From the NCBI GenBank assembly GCA_016190025.1, contig JACPRG010000080.1:1-5988 (forward strand): 5,988 nt of DNA. Reading direction: 5' to 3'. The notes under the pieces are model-generated. The model worked only from the letters and a program-made list of their open reading frames with translations. It did no database searches and was not told where the DNA came from. This document shows, piece after piece, positions 1 to 5,531 of the stretch (the first letter of the stretch is position 1; each line of letters begins with the position of its first letter). Both the position numbers and the translations under genes were made by a program. Origin of the DNA: Candidatus Tectimicrobiota bacterium (GTDB lineage Bacteria > UBA8248 > JACPRG01).

Positions 1-252
1 CAGCCCGTGAACGGAAACCTGGCGGACTACTCGGTCCCCAAGGCGGAAACGGTCCCCGCGATCCGGCACGCCTTCATCGAGTCGGACGACCCCCTGGGCC
101 CCTACGGCGCCAAGGGCTGCTCGGAGGGGCCGGTGAACCCGGTCGCCGCGGCCGTCTCCAACGCCGTCTACAACGCCGTGGGCGTCCGGTGCCGAAACGT
201 CCCCATCCGCCCCCCGGAACTGCTCAAGGCCATGCGCGAGAAAGGGCTCTAG
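1..252 (+). CDS. Molybdopterin-binding (large) subunit of a xanthine dehydrogenase-family hydroxylase, C-terminal fragment
   Basis: This is the last 83 codons of a gene entering from the left edge, open from base 1 to the TAG at 250-252. The end of the molybdopterin domain is recognisable: the stretch GPYGAKGCSEGPVNP (fragment residues 33-47) is the catalytic loop of the family. Glu42 (codon 124-126) corresponds to the glutamate that acts as general base at the Mo centre in xanthine oxidase and 4-hydroxybenzoyl-CoA reductase. The following alanine/valine-rich helix and the closing RPPELLKAM segment are the usual C-terminus of such subunits. The family hydroxylates or dehydroxylates aromatic heterocycles, aldehydes, CO or aromatic acyl-CoAs in the cytoplasm, alongside FAD and 2Fe-2S subunits. 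The GxKGxxE form recalls the 4-hydroxybenzoyl-CoA reductase branch, but the substrate cannot be assigned from this fragment. An amidohydrolase follows after about 110 nt and may be in the same pathway. Confidence 0.88.
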   Translation, partial: QPVNGNLADYSVPKAETVPAIRHAFIESDDPLGPYGAKGCSEGPVNPVAAAVSNAVYNAVGVRCRNVPIRPPELLKAMREKGL

Positions 253-281
253 CCCGCGGAGGCGTCCGGACCCGGCGGCGA

Positions 282-308
282 TGGGCGCGGGGAGGCTCCC
301 TGCGCCCA
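282..308 (+). terminator. Strong GC hairpin downstream of the Mo-hydroxylase gene (possible terminator or attenuator)
   Basis: Bases 282-293 pair with 297-308. TGGGCGC opposes GCGCCCA perfectly, one G·U pair follows at 289/301, then GGGA pairs with TCCC, leaving a 3-nt loop GGC at 294-296. The 12-bp stem begins 30 nt after the stop codon. No T-run follows, so this is not a classical intrinsic terminator. It could be a Rho-associated or 3'-end-stabilising hairpin, or an attenuator before the amidohydrolase. In this GC-rich DNA some hairpins arise by chance, but a 12-bp stem with one wobble is stronger than background. The 109-nt gap also holds the palindrome GTCCGGAC (264-271). Confidence 0.4.
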
Positions 309-361
309 CGGCGCGGAGGGGGCCGGACCCTCCTTCGCCCGCCCGGCGGAAGGGAAGGTCC

Positions 362-1246
362 ATGATCATCGACTGCCACGTGCACGTGGGAAAGCTGGGG
401 GAGCACTACCCGCAGTGGTGGGTGGCCGAGCTGTACCGGGCCTGGGGCGGGGTGAAGCAGTGGGGCGGCCGGCAGGACCTGAGCGTCGGCGAGCGGATGG
501 TCCAGACGATGGACGCGCACGGCGTCGACGTGATGTGCGTCATGACTTCCGATCACCGGCGGGCCTACCCGGACAAGAAAGGCCCCTTCTGCCCCAACGA
601 CTTCCTGCTGGAGGTCAAGGCGGCCGCGCCCGAGCGCTTCGCCCTCACCTGCAGCGTCGATCCCCTGCGGGACGTCTATGAGGCCGTGCGGGAGGTCGAG
701 CGGTGCATCCGCGAGCTGGGGATGAACGCCGTCAAGGTCTATCCCTCTTACGACCACTTCGATCCGCGCGACCCGCGGCTTTTCCCCCTCTACGAAAAGA
801 TCGTGGAGATGGACGTCCCCATGCAGTGCCACATGGGATGGACGCCGTGTCTGAACGCCCCCATGAAGTACCAGCTCCCCCACCTCCTGGACGAGGTCGC
901 CTACCGCTACCCGGAACTCAAGATCGTCGTCTGCCACCTGGGCTGGCCCTGGGTGGAGGAGTGCATGGCCCTCATCGCGCGGTACGACAACGTGTTCGCC
1001 GATCTGGCCTACTGGGGGTGGTTCACGCCGGAGGAGAACCTGCGGACGATCCAGCGCTTCGGCCGGCTCTGCGGGTTCGACAAGCTGCTCTTCGGCTCCG
1101 AGAACTCCCACACCCACATGGCGGCGGAGCTGATGCTCGGCCTCAACCGGGAGGCCGAGCGGCTGGGCCTGGAGCCCATCGCCCCGGAGGACCTGGACAA
1201 GATCCTGTGGAAAAACACCGCCCGGCTCTGGAGGATCGAGGTCTAA
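362..1246 (+). CDS. Amidohydrolase family 2 (COG2159-type) metal-dependent hydrolase or decarboxylase
   Basis: A 294-residue protein of the amidohydrolase-2 TIM-barrel family, which includes aminocarboxymuconate-semialdehyde decarboxylase-like and other hydrolytic or decarboxylating enzymes acting on small carboxylated or cyclic substrates in the cytoplasm. The N-terminal MIIDCHVHVG gives the HxH metal pair (His6, His8). His157 (in QCHMGW) and His192 (in VVCHLGW) fit the later barrel histidines. The closing strand reads LLFGSENSH (residues 242-250), where the family normally has GSD, so Glu247 stands in for the usual catalytic or metal-binding aspartate. I chose ATG 362 over an in-frame ATG at 281 because GGAAGGG (348-354) lies 7 nt before it, homology-like sequence begins exactly there, and the 27 upstream codons are low-complexity Arg/Pro/Gly. 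The protein is rich in Trp and Tyr near the putative pocket (residues 19-34 and 218-221). It sits behind a Mo-hydroxylase gene, which suggests but does not prove a role in aromatic or heterocycle breakdown. Confidence 0.88.
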   Translation: MIIDCHVHVGKLGEHYPQWWVAELYRAWGGVKQWGGRQDLSVGERMVQTMDAHGVDVMCVMTSDHRRAYPDKKGPFCPNDFLLEVKAAAPERFALTCSVDPLRDVYEAVREVERCIRELGMNAVKVYPSYDHFDPRDPRLFPLYEKIVEMDVPMQCHMGWTPCLNAPMKYQLPHLLDEVAYRYPELKIVVCHLGWPWVEECMALIARYDNVFADLAYWGWFTPEENLRTIQRFGRLCGFDKLLFGSENSHTHMAAELMLGLNREAERLGLEPIAPEDLDKILWKNTARLWRIEV

Positions 1247-1250
1247 GCTC

Positions 1251-1320
1251 GCGCGGGCCGGGACGCCCCGGACCGATGCGGGCGCCCGGAAAGGCCGAGG
1301 TCCCGCGGGCCGGCCCGCGC
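1251..1320 (+). repeat. GC-rich inverted repeats between the amidohydrolase and DUF4282 genes; possible terminator
   Basis: An 11-bp perfect inverted repeat joins GCGCGGGCCGG (1251-1261) to CCGGCCCGCGC (1310-1320). Its right arm overlaps a 16-bp perfect palindrome, CGCGGGCCGGCCCGCG (1304-1319), which can fold alone as a 6-bp stem with a CCGG loop. A pyrimidine-rich stretch, CTTGTTTCTC (1331-1340), follows about 11 nt later, so the palindrome is a candidate transcription end for the amidohydrolase gene. The distance to the T-rich stretch is longer than in standard intrinsic terminators, and alternative folding of the two arms could also act as an attenuator for the next gene. No convincing promoter is visible in this 124-nt gap. 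Confidence 0.4.
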
Positions 1321-1370
1321 CTCGCGCCGCCTTGTTTCTCCCGCGCCCCCGTCTCTGAGGAGAAACCGAC

Positions 1371-1769
1371 ATGGACCGTCCGAAAGCCTTCTTCGCCTCG
1401 CTGTTCGACTTTTCCTTCGAGACCTTCATCACCAAAAGGGTGGTCAAGGTCGTCTACGGCCTGTCCATCGCGGCGGCCGGCTTGTGGGCGCTGTTCCTGA
1501 TCGTCTCCGGGTTCCGGGACTCGGCGGGGACGGGCGTTCTGATGCTCCTCATCGGCGGCCCGCTGGCCTTCCTCGTGGTCGTGATCTACGCCCGGGTGGT
1601 CCTGGAGGTCCTCCTGGTGATCTTCCGCATCTCGGAGCAGACCTCCCGGCTCTCGGAGGACGTCGCCAAGGTGGCGGAGCGCACCGGCAGGCTGGTGGAG
1701 ATGAGCAGCCGGCCGCCCTCGGCGGCCCCGGGGCCGCCTCCAGGGCCGGGCGAGCCGCCGGGGTATTGA
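1371..1769 (+). CDS. DUF4282 domain-containing membrane protein
   Basis: A 132-residue protein that matches the DUF4282 family as I know it. It has an amphipathic opening (FFASLFDFSFETFITKRVVK, residues 7-26), then two membrane segments at about 27-48 and 54-85. The second ends in the characteristic YARVVLEVLLVIFRISE run (residues 73-89). Residues 86-110 form a short polar, probably helical, segment in the cytoplasm. The tail from 113 to 132 is Pro/Gly-rich and likely disordered. The start is well supported: GAGGAGA (1357-1363) lies 7 nt before the ATG. The family has no established biochemical function; small size and two membrane helices suggest an accessory or scaffold protein. It lies 46 nt upstream of the oxidase pair on the same strand, so it may be co-transcribed, but nothing in its sequence shows a cofactor site (no Cys, no His). 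Confidence 0.85.
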   Translation: MDRPKAFFASLFDFSFETFITKRVVKVVYGLSIAAAGLWALFLIVSGFRDSAGTGVLMLLIGGPLAFLVVVIYARVVLEVLLVIFRISEQTSRLSEDVAKVAERTGRLVEMSSRPPSAAPGPPPGPGEPPGY

Positions 1770-1815
1770 GCCGGACGGCGCCCAGGCCGCAGGGGGGATG
1801 GGAGCGGAGGTCCCG

Positions 1816-3192
1816 ATGCATTACCCCTGGTGGCACATTCCCCACCTGACCTCGCCCATGCTCATCGCCGTCGTGGCGGTGCTCCACGTCCTCGTCGCCC
1901 ACTATGCCGTCGGCGGCGGGCTCCTGTTGGCGGTGGAGACGCGGCACGCCTACCGCACGGGCAACCGGGCGTACCTGGCCTACCTGAAAGAGCACGCCCG
2001 GTTTTTCATCCTGGTGACGGTGGTCTACGGGGCCATCACCGGCGTCGGGATCTGGTGGACCATCGGCCTGGCCTCCCCCCTGGCGACGGAGACGCTCATC
2101 CGTACCTTTCTCTTCGCCTGGGCGATGGAGTACGTCTTCTTCCTCCTGGAGCTCACCTCGGCGTTCATCTTCTATTATTTCTGGGGGCGGCTGGACGCGA
2201 GGACGCACGTCGCCGTCGGGTGGATCTACGCCGCCTCCGCCTGGATCAGCCTGGTCCTGATCACCGGCATCACGGCCTTCATGCTGAACCCCGGCGCGTG
2301 GCCCGAGAGCCGGGGTTTCTGGGTGGGTTTTTTCAACCCGCAGTTCGCGCCCCAGGTGCTGACCCGCACGGGGGGGGCCTTTTTGCTGGCGGCGCTGTAC
2401 GTGTACCTCCACGCGTCCCTCAAGGCGAAGGACCCCGAGGTCCGCAACCTCATCGAGTCCCGCTCGGCCCGCCCAGCCCTCGTGGGCTCTGTCCTGATCG
2501 TCCTCGGCGGGATCGGCTGGCACCTCTTTCTGCCTGAATCGGCCCAGGCCGCGCTGGTCGAGGCCAGCACCCTCAACATCTTGGCGATTCTGATCCTCGT
2601 CATCACCGCGGCCGTGTTCGTGACGTTCTACCTGGGTCCGTACCGCAACCCCGGCTGGCTCTCCCCCGGCTTCGCCCTGCTCTTCTTCGTGTTCGGCCTG
2701 GCCGCCGTCACCACGGGCGAGTACATCCGCGAGGCCGTCCGCAAGCCCTACATCATCTACAACGTGGTCCTGGGGAACCAGATCTTTCCCGAGGAGATCC
2801 CGAGGCTGCGCCGCACCGGCTACCTCGAAGGGGGGACGTGGACGCGGGCCTACGTCGCCGCGAGATACCCCCAGGTGATGGCCGGCGGGACCATTGACGA
2901 ATCCAGGCTTCTCACCCTGCCCAAGGCCAGCCGGCTGGAGCTCGGGGAGGTGCTCTTTCAGTATCACTGCAACAACTGCCACGCCGGGCCGAAGGGATTC
3001 TCGGCGGCGGGCCCCCTGGTCCGCGGCTGGCCGCGGGAGATGCTCCGCCTGCTGGCGCTCCACCCTGAGAAGGTCCACTTCTTCATGCCGCCGTGGGCCG
3101 GCCGGCCGGAGGAGGCCGAGCTACTGGTCGAGTACCTGGAGTCCATCCAGCCCCCCATGCCCTCCGGCATGTTCTTCGGGGAGAAAAGATAG
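1816..3192 (+). CDS. bd-superfamily oxygen reductase subunit I (CydA-like) with fused C-terminal cytochrome c domain
   Basis: A 458-residue protein with about eight membrane helices (roughly residues 14-40, 63-85, 94-122, 134-157, 183-202, 219-239, 253-275, 283-302) and a C-terminal soluble domain. The helices resemble CydA. His24 in AVLHVLVAHYAVGG aligns with E. coli His19; Glu105 and Glu112 in helix III are candidates for the acidic pair of E. coli helix III; FMLNPGAW recalls the WMQNP turn. GEYIREAVRKPY places Glu302 and Arg305 at the E. coli Glu445/Arg448 positions of the active-site heme. Where CydA has His186 (heme b558), LTRTGG here has Arg184, and no long quinol loop is present, so quinol is probably not the donor. 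The tail (about 360-455) carries one heme c site, CNNCH (385-389), with Met424 in MPPW as likely sixth ligand. ATG 1816 is preferred over ATG 1798 because GGAGG (1806-1810) is 5 nt before it, while 1798 directly abuts a G-run. The partner gene follows after 3 nt. Expected activity is O2 reduction in the membrane using a c-type electron donor. Confidence 0.82.
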   Translation: MHYPWWHIPHLTSPMLIAVVAVLHVLVAHYAVGGGLLLAVETRHAYRTGNRAYLAYLKEHARFFILVTVVYGAITGVGIWWTIGLASPLATETLIRTFLFAWAMEYVFFLLELTSAFIFYYFWGRLDARTHVAVGWIYAASAWISLVLITGITAFMLNPGAWPESRGFWVGFFNPQFAPQVLTRTGGAFLLAALYVYLHASLKAKDPEVRNLIESRSARPALVGSVLIVLGGIGWHLFLPESAQAALVEASTLNILAILILVITAAVFVTFYLGPYRNPGWLSPGFALLFFVFGLAAVTTGEYIREAVRKPYIIYNVVLGNQIFPEEIPRLRRTGYLEGGTWTRAYVAARYPQVMAGGTIDESRLLTLPKASRLELGEVLFQYHCNNCHAGPKGFSAAGPLVRGWPREMLRLLALHPEKVHFFMPPWAGRPEEAELLVEYLESIQPPMPSGMFFGEKR

Positions 3193-3195
3193 CCC

Positions 3196-4326
3196 ATGGA
3201 CCCCCAATCCCTCATCGGGCCCTCCAGCCCCCTGGGTCTCCCGGCCCCCCTGGAGCTCCTCGTCTTTTTCAAGGTCCTGGGCTTCACGCTCCACATGGCA
3301 CCTATGAATCTCTGGTACGTGGGGCCGCTCCTGGCCCTGGGGATGCGCTGGAGGGGCGGCGAGCACGCCGGCCGCCTCTCGGGCCGCCTGATGCGGCAGA
3401 TGCCGGTCATCGTGGCCTACGGCGTGAACTTCGGGATCGTCCCGCTCCTCTTCACGCAGGCGGCCTACCACAAGGCGTTCTACCCGGCCACCATTCTGAT
3501 GGCTTGGCCCTGGTTCAGCGTCATCGTCTCCCTCGCGCTGGCCTACTCCGGGGTCTACCTCTACGCCGGCGGGCTCAAGAACGGCGGCGCCCGCATGACG
3601 CCCCTCCGGCGCACGGCCGGCTGGCTCTCGGCGGTCCTGTTCCTCTGGATGGGGTTCCTCTTCGCCCACGGCTTCAGCCTGATGGAGAACGTGGCGGCGT
3701 GGCCGGACCTCTGGCAGAGGACCAGCGTGGCCGGGGCGCCGACCGGGACGGCCCTCCACACGGCAGATCCCTCCTTGTGGCCCCGCTGGCTGATGATGAT
3801 CGGCCTCGCCCTCACGACGACGGCGGCCTACGTCGTCGCGGACACGGGCCTTTTCGCCCGGCGGGAAAGCGACCCCTACAAGGCCTGGGCCCGGGGCTTC
3901 GCCTTTCGGCTCTACACGGCGGGGACGGTCTGGTTCGCGGCCACGGGCGCCTGGTACGTCTTCGGGACCTGGAGGCCGGAGGTGCGCGCGCTGATGCTCG
4001 GCGGCCCCCACGCGGCTCTGACCGTCTTGACGGCGCTCTCGCCCGGGCTCCCCTGGCTCTTGATCCTCGCCCAGCGGAAGGGGATCACCCCCAAGATGTC
4101 CCTCCTCACCGGCCTGGCCCAGCTTCTGGTCCTGCTGCTCAACGCCGTCAGCCGACAGGTCGTCCAGAACGCCAAGCTGGAGCCCTTCCTCCGCCTGACC
4201 GCGGAGCCGGTCAACGCGCAGTGGAGCCCGGTGATCCTCTTTCTGGTCCTCTTCGCCGGGGGTCTGGCGGTCGCCGTCTGGATGATCCGCAAGGCCGCGG
4301 CCGCCTCCCGCCAGCCGGTCCCATAG
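3196..4326 (+). CDS. Second membrane subunit of the bd-like oxygen reductase, probable diverged CydA paralogue
   Basis: A 376-residue protein with about eight to nine hydrophobic segments (near 17-50, 70-88, 100-124, 140-160, 197-220, 238-258, 270-292, 302-320, 345-365). It starts 3 nt after the oxidase gene, using GGGGAGA (3178-3184) inside the end of that gene, so the two are almost certainly co-translated. Helix I, FTLHMAPMNLWYVG, keeps a histidine (His33) in the place of the active-site His of CydA, and NFGIVPLLF with the following long helix resembles CydA helices II-III. The helix that should hold the heme glutamate reads LLNAVSRQVVQNAK (314-327): the Arg-Gln of the CydA GRQ motif survives, but no Glu precedes it. 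The region matching the b558 ligand reads WPRWLMMIG, with Met and no His. No Cys-based heme c motif is present. I infer a structural partner replacing CydB, possibly holding fewer or no hemes. It is not recognisably CydB. Confidence is high for a membrane partner, moderate for CydA ancestry. Confidence 0.72.
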   Translation: MDPQSLIGPSSPLGLPAPLELLVFFKVLGFTLHMAPMNLWYVGPLLALGMRWRGGEHAGRLSGRLMRQMPVIVAYGVNFGIVPLLFTQAAYHKAFYPATILMAWPWFSVIVSLALAYSGVYLYAGGLKNGGARMTPLRRTAGWLSAVLFLWMGFLFAHGFSLMENVAAWPDLWQRTSVAGAPTGTALHTADPSLWPRWLMMIGLALTTTAAYVVADTGLFARRESDPYKAWARGFAFRLYTAGTVWFAATGAWYVFGTWRPEVRALMLGGPHAALTVLTALSPGLPWLLILAQRKGITPKMSLLTGLAQLLVLLLNAVSRQVVQNAKLEPFLRLTAEPVNAQWSPVILFLVLFAGGLAVAVWMIRKAAAASRQPVP

Positions 4327-4396
4327 CCGTTCAGCCATCGTCCCCGCCGAAGGAACCGCCCCTTGGGAACAACGTGTGAAAGCGGGTGAATCGGGC

Positions 4397-4432
4397 TATA
4401 AATTTCTGGGGGAGGGGTGGGGGTTGCTCATG
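4397..4432 (+). promoter_or_regulatory. AT-rich box and G-rich ribosome binding region deciding the radical SAM start
   Basis: TATAAA at 4397-4402, inside TATAAATTT, stands out in GC-rich surroundings and resembles a -10 box, but no good -35 lies at 16-18 nt; TTGGGA at 4363-4368 is 28 nt away, so the promoter call is weak. The next stretch, 4408-4423, is 14 G in 16 bases (GGGGG A GGGG T GGGGG) and contains GGAGG (4411-4415). That Shine-Dalgarno is 8 nt before an in-frame TTG (4424) and 14 nt before ATG 4430, two codons later. A GTG at 4376 is also in frame but has no ribosome site and would lie upstream of any transcript started from the AT-rich box. The true start is therefore 4424 or 4430. 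Confidence 0.35.
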
Positions 4433-5425
4433 CATTCGTCGCGAACGGCAACGGATTCCGTCCCGGGTTACGTCCGGCTCCACGAGTCCGGCGAGCTGAG
4501 GCGGCGCGCCGAGGAGGCCCTGGCCAGTCTGGAGAGGTGCCGGGTCTGTCCCTGGGACTGCGACGTCAACCGCCTTCAGGACGAAAAGCGGGTCTGCCGG
4601 ACGGGGCGCTACGCCCGGGTGGACAGCTGCTTCCCCCACTTTGGCGAGGAGGACTGCCTGCGCGGCTGGCGGGGGAGCGGGACCCTCTTCTTCGGCTGGT
4701 GCAACCTGTGCTGCGTCTTCTGCCAGAACTTCGACATCAGCCAGCGGGAGGCCGGCCGCGAGGCGCGCCCCGAAGAGCTGGCCCGCATGATGCTGAGGCT
4801 CCAGGACTGCGGCTGCCACAACATCAACTTCGTGACGCCCGAGCACGTCGTCCCCCAGATCCTCGAAGCCCTCCCCATCGCCGTCGAAGGCGGCCTCCGC
4901 CTGCCCATCGTCTACAACACCAGCGCCTTCGATTCCCTGGAGAGTCTCCGCCACATGGACGGCGTCGTGGACATCTATATGCCCGACTTCAAGTACTGGT
5001 CCGAGGAGAAGGCCAGGCGCTACCTGAAATCGCCCCGGTACCCGGCCGCCGCGCGCGCCGCCATCCGGGAGATGCACCGGCAGGTGGGGGAGCTGACCTT
5101 CGACGAGCGCGGCCTGGCGCGGCGGGGCGTTCTCCTCCGGCACCTGGTCATGCCCGGGGGCCTGGACGACACCCGGGAGATCATGCGGTTTCTCGCCCGG
5201 GAGGTCTCGCCCGACACGTACGTCAACCTCATGGGCCAGTACCGCCCGGCCGGGAAGGTGAGCGCCGAGAGATACAGCGAGATCAACCGCCCCATTGACC
5301 CGGAGGAGGTCTCCGAGGCCTACCGGATCGCCCGACAGGCCGGCCTGCACCGCTTCGACTTCCGGCGGCGAAGGCTGACGGGGTTCCAGGTCGCGGGGCC
5401 GGAGCTCTCGGTGTTCGACAACTGA
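4430..5425 (+). CDS. PflX-like (COG1313) radical SAM protein
   Basis: A 331-residue radical SAM enzyme of the group usually annotated as PflX or pyruvate-formate-lyase-activating-like Fe-S protein, whose substrate is not established. The 4Fe-4S/SAM site is CNLCCVFC, with CX3CX2C ligands Cys91, Cys95 and Cys98. Ahead of it is the family's N-terminal cysteine cluster, CRVCPWDCDVNR followed by Cys56 (Cys37, Cys40, Cys44, Cys56), which may bind a second cluster or zinc. Other family landmarks are YNTSAFDS (162-169), VDIYMPDFKYW (180-190) and INRPIDPEEVSEAYRIA (285-301) near the C-terminus. The opening SVPGYVRLHESGELRRRAEE is the normal N-terminal region of the family, which argues against the upstream GTG at 4376. 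ATG 4430 is taken; TTG 4424 is equally possible. The 103-nt gap from the oxidase pair suggests an independent unit. The protein is cytoplasmic, with no signal peptide or membrane segment. Confidence 0.87.
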   Translation: MHSSRTATDSVPGYVRLHESGELRRRAEEALASLERCRVCPWDCDVNRLQDEKRVCRTGRYARVDSCFPHFGEEDCLRGWRGSGTLFFGWCNLCCVFCQNFDISQREAGREARPEELARMMLRLQDCGCHNINFVTPEHVVPQILEALPIAVEGGLRLPIVYNTSAFDSLESLRHMDGVVDIYMPDFKYWSEEKARRYLKSPRYPAAARAAIREMHRQVGELTFDERGLARRGVLLRHLVMPGGLDDTREIMRFLAREVSPDTYVNLMGQYRPAGKVSAERYSEINRPIDPEEVSEAYRIARQAGLHRFDFRRRRLTGFQVAGPELSVFDN

Positions 5426-5449
5426 CGGCCGGCCTCGGGGCGGCGCAAA

Positions 5450-5476
5450 GGGTGTGGGGCCTTGGGGGGTTCGGGG
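5450..5476 (+). other. G-quadruplex-forming motif upstream of a promoter
   Basis: Four G-tracts, at 5450-5452, 5456-5459, 5464-5469 and 5473-5476, are separated by loops TGT, CCTT and TTC. This meets the canonical four-run, loop 1-7 rule on the + (non-template) strand. It lies 24 nt after the radical SAM stop codon, overlaps the proposed -35 box and abuts the -10 region. It could influence promoter opening or supercoiling-dependent transcription; in GC-rich DNA it may also have no function. Confidence 0.5.
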
Positions 5477-5491
5477 AAAACCGGCTACAAT
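5462..5491 (+). promoter_or_regulatory. Sigma70-like promoter for the 22-codon ORF / nucleotidyltransferase / restriction unit
   Basis: The -10 candidate TACAAT (5486-5491) matches five of six consensus bases. The -35 candidate TTGGGG (5462-5467) keeps the conserved TTG. The spacer is 18 nt. Transcription would begin near 5498, leaving a leader of about 34 nt before the ATG at 5532, with GAGGGAAG (5517-5524) as ribosome site. It is the best promoter-like pair I see in the window, and it lies just after the radical SAM gene, where a new transcription unit is expected. Confidence 0.55.
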
Positions 5492-5516
5492 AGCCGCTCG
5501 TGACCCCCCTGAACCC
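5467..5516. repeat. Nested inverted repeat spanning the -10 box
   Basis: The outer arms GGGTTCGGGG (5467-5476) and CCCTGAACCC (5507-5516) pair over 10 positions with one G·U. Inside them, CGGCTA (5482-5487) and TAGCCG (5491-5496) form a perfect 6-bp inverted repeat around CAA. The inner repeat coincides with the TACAAT -10 box. It may be an operator for a dimeric regulator, or, in read-through RNA from the radical SAM gene, a stem that ends transcription; no T-run follows. Chance GC pairing cannot be excluded for the outer arms. Confidence 0.4.
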
Positions 5517-5531
5517 GAGGGAAGAAAGCCC

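Noticed and set aside
224..1447. 407-codon open frame on the minus strand
   Set aside because: It is antisense to the amidohydrolase; its translation is low-complexity Arg/Pro/Gly/His with no family features. Long shadow frames are expected in DNA this GC-rich.
1798..1815. ATG 1798 as start of the oxidase subunit
   Set aside because: The only G-rich element touches the ATG with no spacer, whereas GGAGG sits 5 nt before ATG 1816, and the added six residues carry no family signal.
1549..3078. 509-codon open frame on the minus strand
   Set aside because: It lies opposite the DUF4282 and oxidase genes; the charged, repetitive Asp/Gln/Arg/Gly composition is typical of antisense frames, while the + strand gene has clear heme and membrane motifs.
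3121..4338. 405-codon minus-strand frame opposite the second oxidase gene
   Set aside because: Composition is biased to Glu/Gly/Arg/His without a recognisable fold, so it is treated as a shadow.
3093..4379. 428-codon + strand frame overlapping the second oxidase gene
   Set aside because: It is an Arg/Pro/Gly-rich translation with no membrane helices or motifs; the overlapping frame from 3196 has coherent membrane segments and a ribosome site.
4805..4822. DCGCHN in the radical SAM protein as a heme c site
   Set aside because: The spacing is CxCH, not CxxCH, and the protein is a cytoplasmic radical SAM enzyme.
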